Shown: positions 22,675 through 33,604, counted from the stretch's first letter. The stretch: DNA of 64,000 bases from Gonocerus acuteangulatus (GCA_946811695.1 OX328124.1:93401176-93465175), one strand, 5' to 3'. A program made the numbers and translations. The notes: generated by a model from the sequence alone, not told the origin.

Positions 22675-22850
22675 TTTAGAATACGTAAAAATAAAATGAA
22701 ATATAATAAGTAGGTATCACAATATGAAATATGATATTGTAATTTTTAGTGACTATTAAAAGAATTTTAAGTGTTTTATAATTTTTATTTTTTGACAAAA
22801 TGTAATTGTTGACTTATTAAGTTTCTTTTTTCTCTTTTTTTTATCTTACT

Positions 22851-22945
22851 AGCTGACCCGGTGTCCCAAATACCAGAATAAGTATTAAAAGAAAAGAAAA
22901 ATAAAGAATCGACTGTTAGGCGGTACGAAGTTCGCCGGGTCAGCT
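22851..22945. mobile_element. ~95-bp element with CTAGCTGACCCGG ends
   Basis: ACTAGCTGACCCGG at 22850 is mirrored by CCGGGTCAGCTAGT at about 22933-22946. 'CGAAGTTCGCCGGGTCAGCT' precedes AG|T, a Helitron-type CTAG end. It lies about 180 bp after the helicase remnant and may be that element's 3' terminus or a separate miniature copy. Confidence 0.5.
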
Positions 22946-23646
22946 AGTGGTAAATAAAAGTAATTTTAAGGTCTATTGTTTAGTTGTTTGAGAAGTATGC
23001 CAGGATGACAAGGCCTAAAATAAAGGATTTAATAAAGAGTCTGCTGGTGTTAATGTAAAATATGTTTTAAATTATTGACATAGGTTTTATGTTAATATAA
23101 ATGATGTAATAAGAGGGTGTATTTTGATATAACACTTATTTTATTTTTCTTCTTGAATTATAAAATAAGGCCGAAACGTTATTTTAGAAAGGAGGAGATA
23201 TAAATAAAATTCTGGTCTGGGGAAGTGATCATACCAAGGTGTTTTTAATTAAAGTTGACCTCAGAATTTTGTTTTTGGAGAAAAAAAAGAAAAAAAAATA
23301 CACTTCATATTGATTCAGCTTACAGAATATACAAAATCAACATTAGTGTATGGACCAAAATACACTTTTTGGGCATTTTTATGCGTTACTATGTCCTCGA
23401 TAAATTAATTTTACTTTTGTTCCATTCTGCGAATAACCAAGTACATAGTAGTGATATCTGGAATTAATATTTATTTCAGATTACAGAATATTGATTTTCA
23501 AAATACACTTTTTGAACATTTGTTTCTACATTAAGACCTTAATAATTACCTATAGGTATAAGTCTCTTATCCAATAATTACCATTATAAGTATTCTTTTT
23601 AGTGTTAAACATTCACTAAAAATGAAAAGAATGTTTTAACAAATTA

Positions 23647-23650
<4 letters not shown>
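22946..23650. other. Unassigned AT-rich DNA
   Basis: 'AATACACTTTTTG.GCATTT' occurs twice (23359, 23500). Nothing else recognised. Confidence 0.3.
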
Positions 23651-23704
<54 letters not shown>

Positions 23705-24257
23705 ACACACATATTATGGCGCATTTTCCTCAGGCCATATATCCAAATTAAAAAATAACATAATTCATCTTGATAGTTACTCACATTGAACCATGAAATG
23801 TAGTCTTAAGTGGAAAGGAAAAGTTCAAAAGGCAAGCAATACAGTAAGTAAAGAATTCTCTGAGGTGGGCTCAAGAAGTTCGTCTAAGTCCAACCGAAAT
23901 CCTGACTACAGGACTTAGCGAGATAAGACTTACAACAAGCCACCAGATAGAGCCACAAGTCCGGCCCGACAAACTCCAGCCCGACCTTCCTCCCAACTAG
24001 ATAGGAGCCCTAACCAACTTCTACCAACTATCTCCTTAAATACTGAATTACTGCAGTTGAGCTGTGTGTAATCACAGGGGCCATTGTCCCGACTTCTGTC
24101 TTAACCAGTATCTTTAATCAGTACGAAACCTCTTCTTGGTTCAAATCAAATACACATTAGCATAAAATAGGATAATTGGAGTCACAATTACATTGGATTT
24201 ATAGAACTAAATTCAAATATAATCTCCATTAAAGAAAATAGCATTAAAATTACTACC

Positions 24258-24315
<58 letters not shown>
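23651..24315. repeat. Two (TA)n tracts flanking a GC-richer 400-bp stretch
   Basis: (TA)n at 23651-23702 and 24258-24312. Between them, about 23850-24120 is CCG/AGC-rich ('CAAGTCCGGCCCGACAAACT', 'CTCCAGCCCGACCTTCC') without an ORF. It has the look of an LTR or non-coding exon, but TG..CA ends with a duplication were not found. Confidence 0.4.
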
Positions 24316-24320
<5 letters not shown>

Positions 24321-24709
24321 TATATATTTTACAAGAAATGCAATATCATTAAATCCAACTGTAGGAGATCATTTCCTTCTAATTCCCAGAATAAGCAACA
24401 ATACTAAAACTATTAGGTATATACAAAGGTATTCAGTTTTTTTGTTTTTTTTTTAATTTATTTGTGAGCATCGAAAGCAATTCGCGCAAATACAGATATT
24501 AAATGGAAATACATATTCATCCAATTACATAATAATTATTAACCCTGGAATGCTACACTTGTTTTTACTAACGGGTCTGCTACACTAAGGTACGTGTGTA
24601 CCCCAAATAAAACGACAGATTAAAAAGCGATTATTTTTTTTTTTATTTCAAAGTAATATAAAACACTATTGAGCTATACCTACATTTTGAAATACCTTAT
24701 GAAAATAAA

Positions 24710-25050
24710 CTAATTACTGAATACACGAAGCACACCCATTTCTTCATGTTCCAAACAAATACATTTTTTACTTAGAGCACATTTAACCCAATATTTTCTG
24801 TCTCGAGACCTAATGCAGAAATTACACCGTCCTGATGTGGGTTCTAGACTTCTTCTGGCTCCTTCTACCACTGGCACATCTAAAATACGGGAGATGGTTT
24901 GACGCAGTTCTCACCTTGAAATTGGATTTTCCAATCGCCTCCACATCTGAAGTCTAATCAGATCTAGGGCCAATTGTTTTAGCAAAGTTGTTTGTTTGTA
25001 AATATTTTCTTGCCAGCTAAAGCACTCTCTCTTAACAGTAACATAGAATT
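24710..25050 (-). pseudogene. piggyBac transposase C-terminal fragment
   Basis: Minus-strand reading gives CFSWQENIYKQ, then LLKQLALDLIRLQMWRRLEN, a stop/frameshift, then RRSLEPTSGRCNFC, RDRKYWVKC and KKCICLEH before a TAG at 24710. The spacing C-X2-C-X11-C-X5-C-X-C-X2-H is the cysteine-rich zinc-binding tail of piggyBac transposases, which binds the subterminal repeats. The catalytic DDD domain is gone. Clear non-functional remnant: one in-frame stop and no upstream body. Confidence 0.85.
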
Positions 25051-25196
25051 GTATCCTGCAATGTTTAATAAGTTATAAAATAAACAAAATTCAATTTACT
25101 GAAAATCACAGCCACAGATTCTAAATATCCACTGCATTGACTTTAAAAAAATATGTAATAATAGGTAAGTTGTAAAAAAAAAAAAAAAAATATTGG

Positions 25197-25395
25197 AGGC
25201 CCAGTGGCCATGAGTGCTAAGGCGTGAGCACTGTCGTGGGTTCGATTCCCACTATGGGGTGGTGGCTTTTCTTTAGGAAAGAGAAAAGCCATCAGCCCTG
25301 CCCTGGCTAGAAAAGGGTGGTAACCTATAGATAACCCGTCCTAAAGTTCTAAGTTAATAATAATGGACATTAAAATTTAAATAAAAAATAAAAAA
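25197..25395 (+). mobile_element. tRNA-derived SINE (nested in piggyBac)
   Basis: 5' part GGCCATGAGTGCTAAGGCGT (box A-like) and GTGGGTTCGATTCCCAC (box B). The body includes 'GAAAAGGGTGGTAACCTATA' and 'AACCCGTCCTAAAGTTCTAA', and the tail is 'ATTAAAATTTAAATAAAAAA'. Same family as 28469-28615, 58855-59000 and 61862-62015. Confidence 0.85.
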
Positions 25396-25739
25396 AAAAT
25401 TTATAATTTCCTTGTTTAAAATAAGTATTAATAAATTTTACGTTTTTTTTTCTTTACTCAAGTAAAGAATTTTTTCCTACACCGATTGTGCCACACTGGG
25501 GTACTGTACCTTAAAGGTTAAATAACTTGAAAAAAAACAACACAATCAACGCTTTGAACGGCACAGCCACACTGCCTTGTCAAGACATGAAACTACAGTG
25601 AATTTCAGAACTGCAGTGCTATTTGTCGACCGGAAGCAACACATAATAGAAGCACTGGGGTACAGGTGTACCCCAGGTAGCATTCCAGGGTTAAAAAGGG
25701 TGGTAACCAATACTTAGCTAGGCGCTAAAGCTCTAGAAG

Positions 25740-25947
25740 TTGGAGCTCCGTAAACAAAACAGAAAAACTAATCAAGATGCATTAAACCCTCATAGTAATT
25801 GTCTTCTAGCATTGTTGAAGGAAACTAAGGTTCCAGAAGAACTGTTTCCGATGCTTGAAGGAGGTGATGGAAAACTGGATAGTGGATGTTTGGATTTAGG
25901 ACTATGGATGAACAATCACTCTTACCGACCTCCCTTGGAGAAAAAGT
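25740..25947 (+). CDS. Possible exon, unidentified
   Basis: A frame reads QDALNPHSNCLLALLKETK then VPEELFPMLEGGDGKLDSG and LWMNNHSYRPPLEK. It ends at AAA|GTAAAT, a good 5' splice site, with the in-frame stop falling inside that putative intron. The peptide has a normal, non-repetitive composition. An acceptor could be the AG at about 25761 or 25774. No homolog is recognised and no neighbouring exon could be joined. Confidence 0.3.
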
Positions 25948-25990
25948 AAATAGCCCTACTCAGCCTTTGCACATTTACATAGCCTTCTTT

Positions 25991-25992
<2 letters not shown>

Positions 25993-26056
<64 letters not shown>
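25993..26056. repeat. (TC)n microsatellite
   Basis: Pure CT dinucleotide repeat of about 32 units; SL- or RE-repeat ORFs crossing it are artefacts. Confidence 0.98.
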
Positions 26057-26059
<3 letters not shown>

Positions 26060-26061
<2 letters not shown>

Positions 26062-26990
26062 TATTTCTCCATCCACGCCCTTCCCGTTCTACCATTTATC
26101 TGCCCAAACCCTCGAAAATCTCTCCTTACGAAAAAGCATTTCTTTCCTCGCTCTTCCCTCATACGCTGTATTTAATTTGTTCATTTTTCCTCGTTTCACA
26201 ATATGTGTATATTTTACTTTCCCTTCTTCGTTTTTTTTTCTTGTTCTCCTCGAAATAACTGTAACAATCAGGAATACATTTTCACTCAAGTATTTATGAA
26301 TAACATTTATTGTGAACGATCTGTAAAAAATTACATTTTTCGAGTACTTGGTACCTAAAACATTTATCAATATTTATATATTACTCTAAAAAAAAAGGAC
26401 AAAATAATAATTTTTATTTCCAAGTATTGTTACTCACAGTAAATTGTTACTCAACTTTGAGGTCCTTAGCTAATGGTCATTTTCGTAGTTTTCCCTAACC
26501 TGACAATATTAAATTGTAAATTTACCAAAAAGAACTCGGTAACTGTAAAATATAATGAAGAAATAAATAAAAATCAAGAGATAAAACATGTAAGTACCTG
26601 TACAAATAAAAATATACAATTACACAAAAAAAGTGTTGATTTGTTTATTTAGAATGTATATTGACATATATAGAACACGAAAGATATATAATATTATTCA
26701 TTGCAGTCAGTAAAATATGTTAAAACCTTGTTTTTTATTGCTTCCCGTCATTCATTAAGATATATTCGTAGGAGGATAATTATTAGAATTCAATTTTTAC
26801 ATTGAGTTAAAATTTGAATTAATTAACTATATGATTTGATTTGTGTGACTTACACCTATGTAATATTGTATAATTTGGCAAGTCGACTTTCGTTCGATTA
26901 TCTTTTTTTACTTTGATAAGATACTAAATACCGAAATAACTTTAAAAAAATATCCTCGTTGATCCTGTACTTGAAACATGTCATATTAGA
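26060..26990. other. Unassigned AT-rich DNA
   Basis: No repeat or exon recognised. Confidence 0.3.
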
Positions 26991-26993
26991 CCA

Positions 26994-27904
26994 AGAGTTG
27001 GTAACACACGTTTCATGAAGTGTTTTATGCACCTTAAAATTTTTCAATAGTCCATCTCTTGGGTAGATAAGGAAGTAAATATGTGTTGGCTAGACTTAAC
27101 TTGAGACACCAGGCGCATAAGGCAAAGGTGCAAAACAATATGGTTGGCCCAAGAAAAGTGTTTTATTCAGAAGCCAACAAGCTTTGATATCAAATTGTGT
27201 TTTGTTCAGGCTGCATCTTCTATAAATATTTTTATTATCAGCAAACATGAAAAAACACATAAATGTAACATGAAAGAAACATAAATGTTTCCTATGATAG
27301 ACTGAAAATGTACAGCCTTTACAGCTGTCCAACATCACCCGACCAAGGCCCAATAAAAACACAGAAAAGAACCACAACTGCACCGATGATCGGTGCTCTT
27401 ACTCACTCTTACGGTTGCACGCATTGTATTGCAGTTATAATAGGCAACATTTATTTCCATGTTTGCTGATAATTAAACCCCCCAACAAGTGTCTACCCTT
27501 TTGGAATTATGTTAAATTATGTTTATTGAAGACGCTGTTTAAATCGCAACACGAATAAAACACTTCATTTAATATTTTTCAAAAAAACTACTTTGGTGTT
27601 TATTTTTTTACATATTAACCCCCTTAAAAGTGTCCCCCTTATTTACTATTCACTGTAAAATTCCCTTAATTTTAAATCAAACATTTTTGGCTTATGAATA
27701 AAGAACGTTTGAATAAAGAAAGAAGGGCAAAACAATATGGTTGTCTCAACCATATTTTTTTGTCCTTTTCCCCTCTGCGAAGTTCCTGGTTTTCCCGGGT
27801 AAGTCTAGTCAACACATATATACCTTCTTATCTACCCAAGAGATGCACTATGGCAAAATGTCAAGGTGGATAAAACACTTCATGAAACGTGCGTTACCAG
27901 CTCT
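26994..27904. mobile_element. ~910-bp foldback MITE with ~108-bp inverted ends
   Basis: Left AGAGTTGGTAACACACGTTT and right (read inverted) AGAGCTGGTAACGCACGTTT continue to match for about 108 bp, through TCTCTTGGGTAGATAAG and GTGTTG.CTAGACTTA. A second inner hairpin (AATATGGTTG-TCT-CAACCATATT, 27734-27756) lies inside the right arm. No convincing target duplication because the right end runs into a minisatellite built from its own last bases. Confidence 0.7.
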
Positions 27905-28058
27905 CCGACTACATTGCACCAGCTCTCCGACTACATTGCACCAGCTCTCCGACTACATTGCACCAGCTCTCCGACTACATTGCACCAGCTCTCCGACTTC
28001 ATTGCACCAGCTCTCCGACTACATTGCACCAGCTCTCCGACTACATTGCACCAGCTCT
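27896..28058. repeat. 22-bp minisatellite, 7.4 copies
   Basis: Unit ACCAGCTCTCCGACTACATT+GC, copies starting at 27896, 27918, 27940, 27962, 27984, 28006, 28028 and 28050 (partial). One base varies (CTTC in the fifth copy). Since 22 is not divisible by 3 and the unit lacks stops, all three forward frames stay open and give the same 22-residue periodic peptide in different registers; not evidence for a gene. Confidence 0.95.
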
Positions 28059-28182
28059 AAGGACTACTGCAAACCTTAGTTCTCCTTCATAAGGACTTCA
28101 AATATTTCTTGACATTCTAAGATGTAACTTCAAATGAAAATATTATCTTATTTCTCATGAGCGCTAACTACATTGAATATAA

Positions 28183-28372
28183 TTAATTCCTTTCAGAAAC
28201 AGGATGGTTCCTAATTTCACAGCAAGCCGGGAAAACAATAGCCCCGACTAAGCCAACTCGACTGTCAGGTATTGCGGGATAGAAGATGCCGGAGCTTATA
28301 GGTGGGTTTCCACAAATCCTAAGACGAAATTCCACTGCTTAGCCAAACCTAACGACGGATATCAATAGCAAT
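28183..28372 (+). pseudogene. Possible Ig-domain exon remnant
   Basis: After a good acceptor (TTCCTTTCAG, 28187-28196) the frame reads TGWFLISQQAGKTIAPTKP; a +1 shift continues GIEDAGAYRWVSTNPKTKF. 'DAG.Y.C...N' is the F-strand signature of immunoglobulin I-set domains (here W replaces the expected C). The frame break and the missing cysteine suggest decay; a chance match cannot be excluded. Confidence 0.25.
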
Positions 28373-28468
28373 TTCTCTGGAATTTATAGTGGATTCGACA
28401 ACAATTATTCAACCTTAAAATATTACTCCGTTCCCATTCCAATTCCTCTATCAGTATTTATTATTTAA

Positions 28469-28615
28469 ATTTTAACGTCCATTATTATTAACTAAGAATT
28501 TTAGGACTCGTTATCTATAGGTTACCACCCTTTTCTAGCCAAGGTAAGGCTGATGCCCTTTCTTTTTTCTAAAGAAAAGCCACCATCCCGTAGTGGGAAC
28601 CGAACCCACTATCAG
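28469..28615 (-). mobile_element. tRNA-derived SINE, 5'-truncated
   Basis: Minus-strand copy of the 25197 family: tail 'AATAATAATGGACGTTAAAATTT', 'AAAAGGGTGGTAACCTATAG' and box B GTGGGTTCGGTTCCC. Box A is missing. Confidence 0.8.
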
Positions 28616-28689
28616 TGTAATAATTGATTACTTGTAGAACCGACACTGTTATTTCAAAAATCGTACAATAAATGAATTCTTGCCTTATG

Positions 28690-28940
28690 ATTTTTTTCCA
28701 TGCTGAAACATCCTAAGAGAAATAGTCCGATTATGCTTAAATGTGGTACAAACATACTTTACCGGATTTAAAAGGTCGAGTTCCTTAACCAGCTAAATCA
28801 AGTAAACGGAAATGTTGTATTTTTCGCCGACATTTCCGCGAAAAATTCGTAGTACTTACAGTTTTTCATTTATAGGCATTTAGGTACATCACATTTAGGG
28901 TTTATAACGTAGGGAATCAGTAACCATTTTCAGAAAAGTG
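28690..28940 (-). mobile_element. Helitron-like repeat, copy E (fragment)
   Basis: Contains 'AAAAGGTCGAGTTCCTTAACCAGC' type and 'ACATTTCCGCGAAAAATTCG' type blocks in the order of copies C, G and K, without the terminal hairpin. Confidence 0.5.
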
Positions 28941-29730
28941 AGTAAAACTAGTTCTTCCTAACTAAGTTTCTGAAACCATTGTTGTTGAATTGTTGAAGGA
29001 CAGCAGCCAGTACATAAACACAATACTTTCTTACTTGCAGGACACTAAACTATACACTCACCTTTGAAGACATCTGCTGAATAACCAGATGCTTCCAGGC
29101 ATATAACAGACATTTCCAAACCTCTGGTTATGGAAATAATTGAATTAAATATCCATCTTAATGCTGGTTCATTAGACCGTGCAGGTACTAACTTGAAGGA
29201 GTGAAATCGCAGTAGATGCGAATCACTTATAAATAAATAAATAAATGATATCATTGATTCAGTTGAAACTTTTTTAGATGCAATGTTTGGCAAAACTAAA
29301 AACTAAAACTAAAATTAAACCTGCATTAACTTTTTATAATAAACTAATCTAAACGATAAATTACTACCTAAAAAAACTAAAACTAAAATTAAATTAACTA
29401 ATAGATATTAGTTGAATTAAAATTAAAATTAAATCATTGGGAATTGAAGAAAAACTAAACTAAAGCTTTATTTCAGTTTAGTTTAGTTCAGGTTCACAAA
29501 AATAACGCGAATTAATGTAAATCATATGTTATTTCGATAATTAAGTAAATTATAAAAACTATTAGAACTTGTTTTCATTTTCTTTTAAATACGCCGAAGT
29601 TGTAATTGTAAGTTGTAACATCAGTTTTCCCCATTATAGTTCATAAATAAACATTCTTTATTTAAACAAAAGTCATACATCCATATTTTTTTAACCTTGT
29701 TTTGAATCAAAGTGAAAAACAATCTGGAAT

Positions 29731-32334
29731 ATGATCAATAAAATCAAACACAAAAAGTACAACCCTCCCATTTCGGCCCTAAAGGAAAACAACCTCTTAA
29801 TTACTTGCCCTGAAACTATTAGTAATCTCCTAGGCCATCACTTCTCCTATGTGTCAAGTGATGAAAGATTATCACCAGATTCGCGTAGACAAAAAAATAA
29901 TTTAGAAACTATCCCGTTACTACAAACACCAAAATTCATTCACCCTTTAAACGAGCCAATAACAATGCAAGAATTGAGACTAGTACTGACCCAAGTAAAA
30001 GACACTTCACCTGGGGAGGATGGAATCTGTTATAGGATGCTGAAAAATCTTCCCCCAAGTGGGATGTCGCTACTGCTAAAGTTATATAATAATGCTTATG
30101 AGACTGGTCTCTACCCATCATCGTGGAACCAAGCAATTATTATACCAATCAAAAAACCGAATAAAGATGCGACATCAGCTGATAGTTACAGACCAATAGC
30201 TTTGACAAGCTGTACTTTTAAGGTTTTTGAGAGAATATTAAATAAGCGGCTTCTATGGTTCCTTGATAAAAATAAGCTTCTATCAGAGTACCAATGTGGC
30301 TTCAGACCTAATCACTCGGCTATAGATCACATTGTTACTTTGGAAAAAGAAATTTTGGATTCATTTATCTCTAAGGAATCTGTATTAGCCGTCTCTTTTG
30401 ATATCGAAAAGGCTTACGATACAGTTTGGCGCCGAGCTATTCTAACTAAACTAGGCGAATGGAATATTCGAGGAAATTTTTTCAACTTTGTATTAAATTT
30501 TCTTTCGAATAGAACCTTCCGAGTTAAAGTGGGATCAGCTTTTTCGAATGTATTCACTCAGGAAAACGGAGTGCCCCAAGGCAGTGTAATAAGCACGACG
30601 CTATTCAAAATAGCTATGGACACCGTCCGTGAGCATATTGCTGACCCAGTCAAATATTGCCTGTATGTGGATGATTTGCTTATCTATATTCGAACTAAAG
30701 ACCTAGAAACTGCCGCAGAGTCTATCCAAAGGACGATAAATAGGCTACAGAATTGGAGCGCTACTTACGGACTACATTTCTCTGCACTAAAGACACAAAG
30801 CATAATTTTTACAAAAAAGCGACGTATACCACAAATTACATTGAACTTAAATAATACGCCTATACACTTCACAAACTACATAAAATTTTTAGGACTTCTC
30901 TTTGACTCAAAACTTACCTGGGTTCCCCACCTAAAAAATCTCGTTGATAAATGTAAAAAATCTTTACATCTTTTAATGATATTATGCAACACGAAGTGGG
31001 GAGCAGACAGAAGTGTAATGCTGACACTTTATCGGGCATATACCAGGTCTCTTCTGGATTATGGAAGTGTAGCGTACACATCTGCCAAGCCCAGCAATCT
31101 TAAAATCCTAGACTCTATACAAAATAATGGTTTACGCATTGCAACGGGAGCCTTCAGATCCAGCCCCTCTAATAGCCTACATGTAGAATGTGGGGAATTA
31201 CCATTGGAATACAGACGTATGCAGAATTGTTTGAAATATTGCCTTAAAACTAAATATTTAAATAGTAAGTGCGTCCCGCAATCTATTGACGAAGATCTGT
31301 TACGAAAATACCAAATGAAACCATTGAGGCAACGCCCACTGCTGGTAAGATGTATGATTTATGCACAAGACACTGACCTACTACAAACACAACTCTTACC
31401 CAGACCTCCCGTAACGTTCACACCATGGACTCTAAACAATTTGAAACTAGACCTAGGACTGACTAAATACAAAAAATCCGACCCGACATCTACACATTCA
31501 TACAAACACATATTCAAGTCATATCTTGACAAAAATAAAGACACAATGTTTATTTACACGGACGGATCCAAGACAGCTGAAGGCACAGGCGCAGCAGCTG
31601 TAATGGATATAAATACCTTACAGCTTAAACTACCAAAAAGTACAAGTATTTATTCTGCTGAGCTGCACGCCATTCACCTTGCTCTGGGAAATGCACACGA
31701 CATACAAAAACAAAAGATAACACTATTTACGGACTCACTCAGCTCAATACATGGACTACAAAACATGTACAACGACAATCCCATCATTATGAACATACTA
31801 GAACAGATACACAGGACGAATAAAGAAATCACAATATATTGGCTCCCAGGACATGAGGACATAGGTAAAAGCAGTCAAGCTGACGTACTGGCTCGGACAG
31901 CTACAAGACAAAACCGACAGGACATAGAAAAAGTTACATTACAAGACCTGCAAATCGAAGTAAGAAGGTTTATTACAGAAAAGTGGCAGAAATCTTGGCT
32001 CATGACGACAGAAAACAAACTTCGCGAAATAAAACAGACGGTAGGTGAATGGCCTTCAAGCAAAAGGGATAATAGAAGAGACGAAGTGATATTATGCCGC
32101 TTAAGAATTGGCCATTCCCGACTGACACACTCTTATCTCATGACAAGACAGGACAGACCAACATGTACACAGTGTAACACACCGCTGACTATAAAGCACA
32201 TACTTACTGAATGTTTACAGCGACAAAACTATGACTTACCTTACAATATGACTGAATTACTCGGCGATGGAAGCAAATATATAGATAACATACTGAACTA
32301 CCTCAACAAGACCAACCTCCTAAACAAATTATAA
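29731..32334 (+). CDS. LINE ORF2 fragment: reverse transcriptase, RNase H, zinc knuckle
   Basis: The 867-codon frame is uninterrupted. RT landmarks in order: PGEDGI (about 94), SYRPIALTS (about 150), FDIEKAYDTVW (about 223, first catalytic Asp), GVPQGSVIS (about 280), YVDDLLIY (about 312, catalytic Asp pair) and KFLGLLFD. RNase H follows: YTDGSK (about 609), SAELHA (about 642), FTDSLSS (about 666) and LPGHEDIGKSSQADVLA (about 703). A C-X2-C-X7-H-X4-C knuckle sits at about 812-828. RT followed by RNase H and a C-terminal CCHC is the ORF2 layout of the I/Jockey group. The upstream endonuclease domain and ORF1 are absent through 5' truncation. The ATG used here is an internal Met: upstream codons stay open to the insertion point. 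Function in the intact element: copying the element RNA at the nicked target. This copy lacks the endonuclease and probably a promoter. Confidence 0.93.
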   Translation: MINKIKHKKYNPPISALKENNLLITCPETISNLLGHHFSYVSSDERLSPDSRRQKNNLETIPLLQTPKFIHPLNEPITMQELRLVLTQVKDTSPGEDGICYRMLKNLPPSGMSLLLKLYNNAYETGLYPSSWNQAIIIPIKKPNKDATSADSYRPIALTSCTFKVFERILNKRLLWFLDKNKLLSEYQCGFRPNHSAIDHIVTLEKEILDSFISKESVLAVSFDIEKAYDTVWRRAILTKLGEWNIRGNFFNFVLNFLSNRTFRVKVGSAFSNVFTQENGVPQGSVISTTLFKIAMDTVREHIADPVKYCLYVDDLLIYIRTKDLETAAESIQRTINRLQNWSATYGLHFSALKTQSIIFTKKRRIPQITLNLNNTPIHFTNYIKFLGLLFDSKLTWVPHLKNLVDKCKKSLHLLMILCNTKWGADRSVMLTLYRAYTRSLLDYGSVAYTSAKPSNLKILDSIQNNGLRIATGAFRSSPSNSLHVECGELPLEYRRMQNCLKYCLKTKYLNSKCVPQSIDEDLLRKYQMKPLRQRPLLVRCMIYAQDTDLLQTQLLPRPPVTFTPWTLNNLKLDLGLTKYKKSDPTSTHSYKHIFKSYLDKNKDTMFIYTDGSKTAEGTGAAAVMDINTLQLKLPKSTSIYSAELHAIHLALGNAHDIQKQKITLFTDSLSSIHGLQNMYNDNPIIMNILEQIHRTNKEITIYWLPGHEDIGKSSQADVLARTATRQNRQDIEKVTLQDLQIEVRRFITEKWQKSWLMTTENKLREIKQTVGEWPSSKRDNRRDEVILCRLRIGHSRLTHSYLMTRQDRPTCTQCNTPLTIKHILTECLQRQNYDLPYNMTELLGDGSKYIDNILNYLNKTNLLNKL

Positions 32335-32349
32335 TTAAACATGAACAAA

Positions 32350-32743
32350 TTATAACAGGACATACACACATATATGTGTATGTATTTTATTTCTCTTAAA
32401 ATGTTAAAACTATACAGCCGTACTATACTAAAATCTTACATTTGACAATATAAAACTAACAGGAGTGTGAAACCTCCTTCAACCAACTTAATTGATTATG
32501 TGTATAAACTTCATGCATTATTATAATATTGATTTTTCATATATTCAAGTATATTGTAATATTGTATTCTCTTATAAATAGATGTGTATATAAATTTCAA
32601 TTTGTATATTTGGCCAAAAATGTGTAAAATAAGATCGTATTTAATTAGTTGTATTTAATTAGATGTAATTTTCGTATGTATATTATATATGTAATTTTTG
32701 TTCTGAGCGAGTCGCCTTAGTTACGGTCGCTCATAAATAAATA
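32350..32743 (+). other. LINE 3' untranslated region
   Basis: AT-rich non-coding tail between the ORF stop and the A run, ending in a GC-richer motif 'GCGAGTCGCCTTAGTTACGG' that is echoed in reversed LINE tails at 18600; likely recognised by the element's own RT (inference). Confidence 0.6.
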
Positions 32744-32879
32744 AAAAAAAAAAAAAAAAAAAAAAAAGAATCAAAGTATGCAATAAACTAATTATTGAAT
32801 TAAAAACTAAAACTAAACTAAAATCATAAATTAAGGTCACTTTTGTTTAGATTAAACTAATTACCATACTAAAAAGGCC

Positions 32880-33405
32880 GTCACGCAGGAGCTGCATAAC
32901 TAAACACTTTCCTCAGAATTTGGGTAGTGTAGACTGCTTTCCAGAACAATTTGCTTAAAATATCCTACATAAATAAAATAAAAACATGAATAGTTCTCTT
33001 TTAAATTTGTAATGAGTAACTGATCAATTATTAATTTGCTTCCAGAGTTATGTTTACACATGGTACCTATTACACTATGCAATAAATACAAAAAACCTCA
33101 TATTATCGTATTTTGATCTCACGCAGGAACAGGATACAGTCACTCTAGTTGTAGAAAGCGCTCCTTGCGGCGGCTTTGTGAACCTACGTCTGGCGGGCTT
33201 TTCTATTGAAATATATTACAAATTAAACCCCCGCTTTCCGATTGACCGATTCAGCTCATTTTAACAACACTTCTTTCTCATGAGTTACCCACGACGTATA
33301 CCGACTTTGGTGGTTAACGAACTCGTTCAATCGTTTGCTAATTGAATGCTATATACCAAGTTTCATGACGAAAAAACAAAAACTCTGGCCGCTATCGTGT
33401 TAACA

Positions 33406-33459
<54 letters not shown>

Positions 33460-33604
33460 TATATAGATATATATAAATTTTAACGGGGGTCATTTTCGGT
33501 GTCTACTAGGTAGGATCGATGAAGATTTGAAGAAATTTTTCAAAAATTCCGTCATAACTCCAACCTCAATAGCTACTTTCCTTCGGAGGAAAGTGCTAAA
33601 ACGG
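32880..33604 (+). mobile_element. Helitron-like repeat, copy F (second subfamily)
   Basis: Starts TCACGCAGGAGCTGCATAAC, has a (TA)n tract (33407-33457) and ends with the hairpin CTTTCCTTCGGAGGAAAG then TGCTAA. It matches copy L (55274-56316) nearly base for base over most of its length but lacks about 320 bp present there. TC start and CTAA end agree with copy D. A short open frame at its start is shared by both copies and is not a gene. Confidence 0.65.

Larger units (their letters stand above)
24543..25690 (-). mobile_element. Internally deleted piggyBac element
   Basis: The element starts CCCTGGAATGCTAC and ends GTAGCATTCCAGGG, perfect 14-bp inverted repeats flanked on both sides by TTAA (24539-24542, 25691-25694), the piggyBac signature. 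Subterminal GTACAC/GTGTACCCC repeats lie inside each end. Only the transposase C-terminus survives (24710 to about 25050, minus) and a SINE is nested at 25197-25395. Confidence 0.9.
29714..32767 (+). mobile_element. 5'-truncated I/Jockey-type LINE with target duplication
   Basis: A 10-bp direct repeat GAATCAAAGT brackets the insertion at 29704-29713 and 32768-32777. The 3' end is 'GTCGCCTTAGTTACGGTCGC' then AAATAAATAA and a pure A run (about 32744-32767). The left end falls inside ORF2 just after the endonuclease region, so the copy is 5'-truncated, the usual result of target-primed reverse transcription. The intact 867-codon ORF, exact duplication and clean A tail all indicate a recent insertion. 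Confidence 0.95.

Noticed and set aside
25886..26299. 137-codon ORF with SL repeats, and its minus-strand ER-repeat shadow
   Set aside because: Both are translations of the (TC)n microsatellite.
32900..33091. 63-codon ORF repeated at 55295-55486
   Set aside because: Both belong to the same Helitron-like subfamily (copies F and L); the conservation is due to recent copying of the repeat, not a gene.
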